Shown: one piece after another, positions 47,685 to 57,375 of the stretch | Layout of the letters: every line of letters starts with the position of its first letter | Position numbering within the stretch: position 1 is the stretch's first letter | From: Apostichopus japonicus | Lineage: Eukaryota > Echinodermata > Holothuroidea > Aspidochirotida > Stichopodidae | Length of the DNA: 64,000 nucleotides | Direction of reading: 5' to 3' | Assembly: GCF_037975245.1 (NCBI RefSeq) | Contig: NC_092574.1 | Span: 4,330,713-4,394,712, forward strand | Made by a program: the position numbers and the translations under genes | Notes under the pieces: model-generated | Database searches by the model: none | What the model was told of the DNA's origin: nothing | What the model saw: the letters and a program-made list of their open reading frames with translations, nothing else

Positions 47685-50600
47685 ACATGTACGTGCAGAA
47701 TTCGGTGAAACTAATCTGCTTCAATGATACAACTTCATCAGAGCCACAACTTGAAGCAGAAATGAGGAACATAAATGTAATGAAATAATGGAAGAATCTT
47801 AAAAGGAAAACAAATAATGCCATTTGCAAAATGTTCGGACACAAATCTAAAATTTCCATTGCTATGGCCATTTTTAACATCTCCAGTCTGCAAATTTGCT
47901 ATTCAGAAACTTTTTGTTTTCTGTACATCTTTTGGTTATGTACAATAGTTTAACTCACTGAGCAAAGTAGAAACTTGACAGTCTGGCCAAGATAAAAGTA
48001 TTGTAACACAACAGTAATTTGGAGACTTAGATATAAGCTACAGTAAATACTGTACTAGTAGACCAAATAAAGAGAATTTTGTAGACCTAAAGAGATCTTT
48101 AAGCCTGGCTTTAGGCTTAGTATGCATTGTCACTAAAGTGGATCAAGTTTTAAAGTGAGCTTATAGGTTTTAATAACTACTGTAGATGGGGGAAGAGGGG
48201 CGGGGGGGGGGGGGGAAGAATTAAGATTTTTAGGCCAAGATCCCACTTTTGTGAAAAGTGAGCCAGCAGTTTTTAATCTGCACCAAAACCATGTGCATAT
48301 GTTTATACCATGAACATACATGTATGCAAGGGCAGAGCTTGCTTAGATTATCAAGAAAGGCCCACTGAAAAGCCTGTCACAAATGAGAATCTATTTGCAA
48401 CAACTTCTTTTAAACTACTAGGGCCATTTGGTGAGCGTGACCAAAATCTCATTTCAGTCACTACCTATAATTGCTACATTTTAGTCTCAGTAGTTGAAAC
48501 TTGTACGTAGAACAAAATGCAACATCATCACCTCACCTCAGTTCCAACTTATGCATATGCACTACAAAATTCTATTTCTGTGCAATACAAAACTTTAACA
48601 AAAGAAACTGACAAACAATGTCAAAGATGAACATTACAGAACCATTGATATGCTGGCTGCACCTATGTTCTTGATGTCCCAATTATTTTCTTATTTTCTT
48701 CCCTGACTGTATGCCTAGTAGTCCTACGGCAAAGCTATGGTTACCAGAGGTCCCTATTAATAGGGATTGTCCCATTTTTGTAAATAAAATATATCGATCT
48801 GCAGCAAAATAAATTTTCCTGACTTTCTTAAGTTCTTAGTGACATTCAACCATATCTCTGCTTTTACAAACCAAAGTTAAAAGTACATGTTGACAAATTA
48901 CTTTAGGCTACTGTACGTTTCAGAAGCATGATACTTGATAGGTTATTCATAAATTTTTGGTAGGCATAAACATGAACATTTTTGAAAATTTTATATTGGT
49001 ATCTAGGTGTTGACTAAAGGCTTAAGCTGTAAATACACCACCAGTTGACATGTATGCCTAGCCCTCTTTAAAAAAAAATTTAAACAATGTTGTAGGCCTA
49101 AACATACCTACGGCTAAGAGACCAAAACGTAAGCGAAGGCGTATCCTTATGCTTTCCAAAGTTATTGTCTAGCTATAAGAATATTGGGTCTTGTGACATC
49201 ATGCAGGGTATCATGTAATGGGTCTACAACCTACACTATACAAATTACAAGACACAGCCTTAGTGTTAGGGCTAGGCCTTGCCTAGTTTCACAGTAACAA
49301 GTTACATTACAACATGCCTCCAGAAGCATTGTAATACTGGCTGAGGCCTGTTACAGTGGTAGAACTGGTACTGCTACTAGTACCCTATGCAATTAGTGTG
49401 CATTAAGTTTCGTTTGACTTTTCGTAGTGCTGTAGTTAACAACATTTAGGCCTATACTATAGATAGGCTACTACTTGTAGTTGTACTTGTCGTCCAAGTT
49501 AGATTAAATATATTTAAGCCCCAGTTTGACTTAGGAATAGGCCCTAGGCTTAGCTTTTTGATTATAACAGTACAGACATGCGGTTGTGCGATGAAGTCTG
49601 ATAATTTGACTGGAGACGAACAACGTACCATATTCCGTCTTTTACAGTTCATCGAATGAGAAAAGTCGTTTCACATATCTACTGCTACAACTTCCTTGAC
49701 GGACGAGTAGAAATGTATCCTGATATCCTTTTAATTCCTAAATTGCAAGGTTTCCTCTGCCTTTCAGCCTTTGGACGCTATTCTTCGAGAAGATGGACCT
49801 GTAGTAGTGTAGTATGAGTTGCTCATTGCTCTCAGTGTAAAACTGACTGTTTACACTACATTTGTTTGACTGCCTACGAGTGTGGTATTTTCCCTCGCTT
49901 TGTGTACTATGGTATTGAAGGTTTCGATTTTACACATGCACTTCCTCGCGTTCATTTAAATGGTGGCGTAGTGTAGATTTGCTGAAGATTTTTATACGGA
50001 TTCTGATTGCTATATAGATGTTGTTGTTAATCACGAGAACAATAAAATGTTTTCATAACAGGTGATTTTAATATTGATTTCTTGAAAATCGGTCAAAACA
50101 GTAATTGATTCCTTGTTGATACCATCCGTGCATTTATCGATCCTATTTTCACTTTTAAGTTCCAGGGACCGTCATCTCATGCAAAGCAATGAAGTGTTAA
50201 CAACGTTTAAATTCGTATTTTCTCGTATTTTCTTCGTACGTTTAGTTAAGACATTGCAAAACGCTTTCCCGGATCAAATAACTTTGGAATGAAGTTTAGT
50301 CATTACGTTCCTAGACTGTGAGTTCTTTTGCATAGGGATCAAAATAGGAGTAATATTTCTATTGAAATTAATTATGAATTCGTGAAAGGAATACCATGTA
50401 AACAATCTCACCATACACGTACGTTAATGAAATAAATCTGGCAATCGAGGCAAATCATACAGCCCTCGTTGATATGATTTAGCACTGAGTTGATTGGTTT
50501 CTTGTTGCATGCAGCTTGTTATAGCTGAAACTGCCGACTGAGTATTATAAATGATTTAGTTATTCTGGTAACACGTGTGACTCGAAAAGAAAAATATCAA

Positions 50601-50787
50601 ATAGGCCTAAAAGTAAGGTATCAGTGAGTTCACTTCGCATAATTTAATAATGGCAAGTGAAACATAATAGCCGATATGCCCTATAGTGTAACACAATATC
50701 ATTTCCAAACTGTATAGTTATGTGACCGTCGAGCCTCCGTTCATAACAACAGCAACTGTTATATTTCTTCAGAATGCTTTCTCTCAA
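47685..50787. other. No gene seen
   Basis: Poly(G) at 48202-48215. The 49.4-50.1 kb interval is less repetitive and CG-richer, but I find no exon with supporting splice sites. Confidence 0.4.
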
Positions 50788-50795
50788 ATCATATA

Positions 50796-52507
50796 CAGTG
50801 GCGTCGCCAAGGGGGGGGGGGGGGCCAGGGGGCACGTGCCCCCCTGGAAAACCTAGTGCCCCCCGAGTGCCCTCCCCCCCCCCATCTGAGATTTGGGTTG
50901 GTAACAAAATATATATATATTTTGTTATATTCAACTCCCATCATCTGAGTTGGTTTTTCATAAGGACAAAGAAGCACAGTAATTCGTATTTTCTTCAAAT
51001 GAGCTGCGAAAAAATGAAAAAGTTTATCCTTGAACGTCGGGTATCGAAGTCGTAACCCGCGCCATCACAACAGGTGTCGATATATACATTGAATGTGTCA
51101 GTGCTCACACCATACCAGCGGATATACACGTCCGCTTCGCGAGCTACATGACTGTGAGAAGGGAGGGTACTGCAATATGTTGCATTGGTCTGACGTTGAC
51201 AGGTTAGGAGCTGACGAAATGTGAGAATGTGAGGGTCCGCAGGCACCATACTTGCCTATATTTGTGGACCCATATATTAACCCTGTTGTGTAGGGGGTGC
51301 AGAGGTCATTTGAGGTCAGATGCTTGTAGGAACAAATGGCGAATGTTCACACCTGCATACTGAGCCATACTCGATGTGTGATCAAACTTTGGATTGCATC
51401 GTGAGATCCCTGATAGGAGCCAATAACGATGCTGGAACCTGTTACATCTTAATAGATAATGGGCGAAAACGAGAAGGACAAGAAAGGAGTCGGGGTCATG
51501 CACACATTAATTCAACAAATGTAGGTTCTTTTGATATAGGGTTAGGCATAATATCGACAGCATGTGGTTCATATCCTCTGCAAAATTCTGCGCCTTGTTA
51601 AAATCATCACCTCAAAAATAGCAATTTCTGGAGATATCTTCAGATCGAATTTAGCATCAAATGTGGCAGCATTTTGCATCTAGCCCATCCTCCGTATGCG
51701 AAAATTTTCCAAAGGGGGAGGGGGGCAATGGCGGTGGAACCGGGGGGCCTGGGGACTCAACCCCCCAATGAAAAAGTTGAGGGGGCAAATGCATGATAAG
51801 CCCCCCCCCCAATATTTACCAAGGCTCCGAAACGTGCATCAGCCCATTTTTCAATGCATACTTGTCGATCTGTCCAATGCACACGTATACTATCGTACCC
51901 TCGGCCCGTCCCCTGGCTATAGACCACATTGTCACCCCAACCGCGTCTTCACGCCCCGTGAAAAGTGGAAGCAGTGAGTGTGAGTACCGGTGAGCGCAAC
52001 ACAACTTCGTCTTAAGCCAATGACTTGCTTCATTTCAGCAAGTTCTCCAACATCCTCTTACTACACTCAAAAACGTCTTTGCGAGTACACTACGAGTAAT
52101 AGCTACTCTCTTAAAACACCATCGAATATACAAATTACAATGTTTTTACAGACTTTTACGTGCAATCTGAGAAATTGCAGGCTTGAGACCCATATTTTAG
52201 GGATAGGTATTTGCAGCATAAAACACTCGGGAAGTGCCGTTTCCGGCCATCTGGGGGTTTGAAAAACCCCAAATTTTCTTGTACGCTCCGCGCCAACCGA
52301 TGGTGGCGCTCCGCTTAGATAGTCTCTACACATTAGCCCCCCCCCGCCCAATAATTTCCCCGTTCCGCCGCGCCTGGAGGGGGCACCCCTCCCCTTAGAC
52401 CCCTCCCCCAGGACGGCGATCCGTATCCACCTAAGTGCCCCCCCCATCAAATGCTGGTGCCCCCCTGTGCCCCCTCCCCCAGACTGAAAAGTCTGGTGAC
52501 GCCACTG
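50796..52507. mobile_element. 1.7-kb hAT-like element with nested insertion and perfect 8-bp target duplication
   Basis: The left end CAGTGGCGTCGCCAAG and the right end GGTGACGCCACTG (inverted CAGTGGCGTCACC) are flanked by ATCATATA at 50788-50795 and 52508-52515. The ends carry long G and C tracts. The interior includes a 26-nt perfect palindrome at 50902-50927, unique sequence of unknown origin (50930-51660) with a modest ORF at 51320-51601, and a nested element at 51726-52376. No transposase motif seen. Confidence 0.92.
51726..52376. mobile_element. Nested hAT-like element inside 50796-52507
   Basis: Ends CAATGGCGGTGGAACCGGGG and (inverted) CAGGCGCGGCGGAACGGGGA, 15 of 20 positions alike. 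Flanks GAGGGGGG and GAGGGGGC match 7 of 8 but are low-complexity, so the duplication is suggestive only. The interior carries the shared core module at 52208-52328. Confidence 0.7.
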
Positions 52508-52634
52508 ATCATATACTCTTCCACAAAAACTCTGATTTAATTTATACTCTGTTCAGTATGATAACAGATATATTGATAATCTTTGGAAACGTATATATTT
52601 GGAAACTATATCGAACTTTGGAAACTATATACAG

Positions 52635-52870
52635 TGGAGTGTTAGCTCAGTGGTTAACGCCGGTGCCCTTCAATCATAAGGTGCTGAGTTCGAGTCACTC
52701 AAAGATTAATGTATTGTCGTCCAGTCACAGAGTTGTTGACAATTGACAATTCATAATCATGGACGTTAAATATGAATCTAAGAGACTGACTTCGGTCAGC
52801 TTGCGGCTTTGATAAGCCAATGATGGCTTCTTCGCGAGTTCCTGCTTTGCAGGAGTATCTAAAATACATA
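52635..52870 (+). mobile_element. tRNA-derived SINE, copy B, with three consecutive hairpins
   Basis: A box TTAGCTCAGTGGTTAACGCC (from 52642) and B box GAGTTCGAGTC (52685-52695). The body has perfect stem-loops: CTGAC-TTCG-GTCAG (52786-52799), GGCTT-TGAT-AAGCC (52805-52818) and TCCTGC-TTT-GCAGGA (52840-52854). The tRNA part resembles a canonical tRNA more than copy A does. Confidence 0.82.
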
Positions 52871-52999
52871 CATGTATTGATTGTGCAACAAGCTGGCCTT
52901 ACTACAGCTGTTTGTACTTTCACAGAAGAAAAGTTCTTATTTTATAGCTCATGTTGCAGAATCCGGGCTGATTTCTCCCTGAGACCAACTACCTAGGCC

Positions 53000-54231
53000 C
53001 ATGGGCGGCGATCATGGGGGGGACGGGGGGACATGTCCCCCCCAATATTTTAGGTGGGGGGATATGGTATCTAATATCCCCCCCAATATTTGGTGGCATA
53101 GTGTTTTTGAAGCATTTGTTTTGTATTTTTTTATGATATCGCTAGTAATTTCAAAATAGGAAATGCTTAGATGCAACTTACAAGGCCTGGGAAGTGCCAT
53201 TTCCATTGATCTGGGAGGCATTTTCGGCCAAAATTTTCTTTTGCGCTTCGCGCCAACTTATGGTGGCGCTACGCTTAGAAAGTCTGGGTACAAGCTTTGC
53301 CCCTCCCTTGGCAAATTCCTCACAAGGCGCCTGTCTAACCGTGTCACAATTTGTTACTATATGACCGAAAGTAGTTTTTACTTCTTTTTTTTCGAAATGA
53401 ATAGCTAGACGGACCGCATCCGTAATGAAATTTGGTTTGACTCTTGTGTATGAGTGTCAGTACGTACAATCATATATATGATCCACATCGATATGGATTC
53501 ACTGGATTTCCATTTGCCCTGTTTCCTACAAGATTTCTAACCGCAGGTGCGTAGCCAAGGGAGGGGGGGGGGTGAAGGGTGGAAACTGCCCCTCCCCCTC
53601 AAGCATATTTTGGGGTATTTTCTATGATATCTAAGTTTGATAGTAGCCGTTATAAGAGGTTTTAATATTTGTACACCAATAATTTAACTGTGTCTGAATT
53701 TTCGAAAATTCCTTGACCAACATTCTTCATCATATTTCCCTCTACTCGTTCAATTTTGACCGGTCTGTTAGGGGTTGAGGTTTTTTTTTTATATTGGTTG
53801 TCCATAGATAGAATTTTTTGCAACATTATGGATATGTTTTGAAGTGAATTTATTATTCAAATTCTGAACAAATAATGGGCTTAATACCTTGAAAATTGGG
53901 GCTGACGGGTATTGTGGGGCGTTACGTAGAATTACCTACAAAAGCAATGATCCACAGGAGATGCAATGAGGTCGAACATGATGTGTGACTGGTGACAATC
54001 TTGAAAAAAGGTTATAAATGAAAAAAAACTTGGTTCTCAGGCAAAAGTGTACATTTGGTTGGCCATTTTCAAGCCCGAGAAGTGCCATTTCCGGTGATCT
54101 GGGGGGCTATCAAAACCAGAATTTTTCTTGTACGCTGCACGCCAACCAATGGTGGCGCTCCGCTTTGATAGTAATTCGCCTGCACCCAAGCAAATGTCCC
54201 CCCCAATATTTGAAACAGATCGCCGCCCCTG
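53000..54231. mobile_element. Composite hAT-like structure with perfect outer 8-bp duplication
   Basis: The outer ends CATGGGCGGCGATC and (inverted) CAGGGGCGGCGATC are flanked by CCTAGGCC at 52992-52999 and 54232-54239. Inside, an end-like GGCGCCTG (to 53333) is followed by TCTAACCG, and 194 bp later TCTAACCG precedes a second start CAGGTGCGTAGCCAAGGGAG (53544). The two inner ends share GCCAAGGGAGGGG in inverted orientation. Both halves hold the core module (53188-53288 and 54073-54176). It is interpreted as two hybrid elements flanking a 194-bp segment. Confidence 0.85.
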
Positions 54232-54239
54232 CCTAGGCC

Positions 54240-54751
54240 TACTAATTGCAAATTGTTTGAACAAGAAACACTTTCTTGCCTTCATAGAACCAGACAGTGT
54301 TTAAGTAACTTTCGTGTTTGCATCTATAGTGAGAGGTAGGACAATGATGATATGATGTTTGAAAGACTGCATATTAATGTAAAGGTCATCACTACATTCC
54401 CTAATGATGCTAGTAGGATAGTAGTAAGTTGAGTCTCGTCTATCCGACATGCTCAGTGATTTAACCTCCGCCACGTGATGATGCTAGCCTGCTTATAATA
54501 CCCAGTAGTGACAGTTTTTCGTCGAAGGTTCTGACATTCCAAGTTATTTCATTGAAGAGTGCTTAATAAGACAATTAAATTTCTCAGCGAGAGAGAATCT
54601 TATAAGGTTATAGTACTAGGATTGGTCATATGTTAAATAAGCATGATAATGAGTGAACATCACGTGACTTTGCGACTTATTTAGAAATAAAAATTTGCCA
54701 CTTTGTCAGCTGTTGAATATTTTGTTCAAAGCAAATAATTGCTTAGCCTTA
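54240..54751. other. No feature seen
   Basis: Spacer between hAT-like elements. Confidence 0.4.
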
Positions 54752-55708
54752 CAGTGGCGTCGCCAGACATTTCAATCTGGGGGGGGGGGCACGGGGGGGG
54801 GGCAACACTTAATTCGGGGGCACAATGTTTATTTGTGAATGCCGTCCTGGGGGTCTTAGGGGAGGGGTGATTAATTAAGGGTCCTTAGATGCAATCTGGT
54901 ACTATATTTTGCATCTTGAAGTAACTTTATGTTCAAGAATTTCCGGGCTTAGTCTGTCCGATATTATGTTTTAATTGAGGCGGACAGTGGCGTAGGAAGG
55001 TACTTTTGAGTGGGGGGCTGAAGACTGATGGCCGGCCTGGGGGAGGGGTCTAAGAGGAGGGGGTGTCCCCCTCCCCTTTGGAATTTTTTGCATTTCCAGG
55101 TGGCCTCAGATGCAATTTGGTGCAATATAGCACACTTCAACACCCACTCCATTTTGTAAACTTAATTTTGTATTTTCACCTGGCCTTAGATGCAATTTGG
55201 TGCTCCAAATGAGATTTTTTTTCTCATTTGGAAATGAAAAAGGGGTTTTCTGACTTGCGAACCGGGGGGGGGGGGGCGGAATGATACTTCCGCCCCTCCA
55301 CATTTTTCACTGGGGGGCTGGCGCCCCCCAGCCCCCCGGTTCCTACGCCCTTGGAGGCGGATAAAATAGTCATACCAAAAGTGGAAATTAACCCTTTTGG
55401 TTTGATAATGTTTTTAAATAAGAGTGTATAAAATTGAAATTCATATAGGGTAGTAGTGAAGTTTAAGCACTAGCGATTCACGCCTGGCCTCTGGGACCTT
55501 GTAAGTGAGAAAACAACTGGTTATTGTGATGGTCGGTGGGAAAGAAGTTTACTGAAGAACATAATAGTAAAACATTTCGTCCTTTGTAAAATAGTTTTTG
55601 TTTGAGTATTTTTTTAACACTTAAAAATCGCATCTGGGAGGGGGGCACGATTTGTTTGGGGGTGGGGGGGGGCACGTGCCCCCAGGCCACCACTTGGCGA
55701 CGCCACTG
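54752..55708. mobile_element. hAT-like element carrying a nested element
   Basis: Ends CAGTGGCGTCGCCAG and (inverted) CAGTGGCGTCGCCAAG with G-tract subtermini. Flanks TAGCCTTA and TTAGGGAA do not match, so one end may be displaced or the locus rearranged. A second element lies at 54985-55353. Confidence 0.75.
54985..55353. mobile_element. Nested 369-bp hAT-like MITE
   Basis: Ends CAGTGGCGTAGGAA and (inverted) CAAGGGCGTAGGAA. Perfect 8-bp duplication GAGGCGGA at 54977-54984 and 55354-55361. The interior has an imperfect direct repeat of CAGATGCAATTTGGTGC and TAGATGCAATTTGGTGC. Confidence 0.93.
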
Positions 55709-55744
55709 TTAGGGAAATGTTCGATCATATAAGATACTCTGTCT

Positions 55745-56036
55745 ATGCCGGTGGGTCACATAGCAACCGTCTTTATGTCCATCTTGATCATACCAGAGTC
55801 AGTATATACGGCTCTGGATGATATAAGGGTAGAAAGGAACTCTATTTCATATCAGAGGACGGCTCTGGATCATATATCACTAGAGCGCCATCTATTTCAC
55901 TTTGTCACTCGTCAGAGCCGTAAAACGTTAGTTATAGCAGCTATCACACAAAAGTTAGTTAAAGATTTCGAACAAAGACACGCCCACAAAACGTTTTCTT
56001 TCTTTTTATGGAACGCCAAAAGGGCAATGTATTTTA
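55745..56036 (+). other. Spacer with 59-bp internal duplication
   Basis: GGCTCTGGATGATATAAGGG...CTATTTCA and GGCTCTGGATCATATATCAC...CTATTTCA repeat in tandem. A 110-codon frame from 55745 runs into the minisatellite and is not taken as a gene. Confidence 0.45.
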
Positions 56037-57190
56037 TTGTCTCCTTTGATGTTGTCTCCTTCGATGCTGTTGTCTAATTTAATGTTGTTGTTTACTTTTA
56101 TGTTGTCTCATTTGATGTTGTTGTCTCCTTTGATGTTGTTGTCTCCCTTAATGACGTTGTCTCCTTTAATGTTGTTGTCTCCCTTGATGCCGTTGTCTAC
56201 TTTAATGTTGTTGTCTACTTTAATGTTGTTGTCTACTTCAATGTTGTTGTCTACTTCAATGTTGTTGTCTCCCTTAATGACGTTGTCTCCTTTAATGTTG
56301 TTGTCTCCCTTGATGCCGTTGTCTACTTTAATGTTGTTGTCTACTTTAATGTTGTTGTCTACTTCAATGTTGTTGTCTACTTCAATGTTGTTGTCTCCCT
56401 TAATGACGTTGTCTCCTTTAATGTTGTTGTCTCCCTTGATGCCGTTGTCTACTTTTATGTTGTTGTCTACTTTAATGTTGTTGTCTACTTCAATGTTGTT
56501 GTCTACTTCAATGTTGTTGTCTCCCTTAATGACGTTGTCTCCTTTAATGTTGTTGTCTCCCTTGATGCCGTTGTCTACTTTAATGTTGTTGTCTACTTTA
56601 ATGTTGTTGTCTACTTCAATGTTGTTGTCTACTTCAATGTTGTTGTCTCCTTTAATGCCGTTGCGTCCTTTAATGCCGTTGTCTACTTTAATGCCGTTGC
56701 CTCCTTTAATGCCATTGTCTACTTTAATGTTGTTGTCTACTTCAATGTTGTTGTCTCCCTTAATGACGTTGTCTCCTTTAATGTTGTTGTCTCACTTGAT
56801 GCCGTTGTCTCCCTTGATGCTGTTGCCTCATTTAATGCTGTTGTTTTCTTTGATGCCGTTGCCTCCTTTAATGCCGTTGCGTCCTTTAATGCCGTTGTCT
56901 ACTTTAATGCCGTTGCCTCCTTTAATGCCATTGTCTACTTTAATGTTGTTGTCTACTTCAATGTTGTTGTCTCCCTTAATGCCGTTGTCTCCTTTAATGT
57001 TGTTTTCTCCCTTGATGCCGTTGTCTCCCTTGATGCCGATGCCTCATTTATTGCTGTTGTTGTCTACTTCAGTGTTGTTTTCTCCTCTGATGCCGTTGCC
57101 TCCTTTAACGTTGTTGTCTACTTTGATGCCGTTGTCTCATTTGATGCCGTTGTCTACTTTGATGCTGACGGCGCTGTTCACCAAAAGCAG
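56037..57190 (+). repeat. 18-bp minisatellite with 126-bp higher-order repeat
   Basis: About 63 units of the type TTGTCTCCTTTAATGTTG. Seven unit variants form a 126-bp block repeated four times at 56139-56642; a further block recurs with a 216-bp offset (from 56661 and 56877). The unit is a multiple of three and stop-free in one plus frame, giving a 387-codon M/L/S/P-only frame (LLSPLM type). A second frame is also largely open. No splice or start evidence supports coding, so the ORF is treated as a by-product. Confidence 0.9.
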
Positions 57191-57354
57191 TATGGTATGA
57201 CGTCAAAGTACGTAATATAACGCGCATATATGGATTGATCAGTATGTACGTGCACATAAATGTAATGGCGCAATCAAGTTCTAGCTAGATAGGCCCGGGC
57301 GCGAATAATTTTTTCCCAAACTGAACTGACACTGAAACTATTTCCTCGATTCTG

Positions 57355-57375
57355 ATTGGCTCTCAGCGAGCCAAT
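57355..57375. promoter_or_regulatory. Paired CCAAT-box hairpin
   Basis: ATTGGCTC TCAGC GAGCCAAT: two inverted CCAAT motifs with a 5-nt spacer, followed 19-36 bases on by TATAA-like TTATAAGGCTATATAC. This is compatible with an NF-Y-type promoter of a plus-strand transcript. Function is inferred. Confidence 0.35.

Noticed and set aside
46745-47692. 8-bp target duplication for the 46.75-47.68 kb element
   Set aside because: Flanks CAGCGTAC and ACATGTAC share only GTAC, so it was not claimed.
43078-52695. tRNA genes suggested by B boxes at 43078 and 52685
   Set aside because: Both have SINE bodies and incomplete cloverleaves, so they are tRNA-derived SINEs.
55745-56077. 110-codon frame next to the minisatellite
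   Set aside because: Includes a local duplication, runs into repeat units and has no domain.
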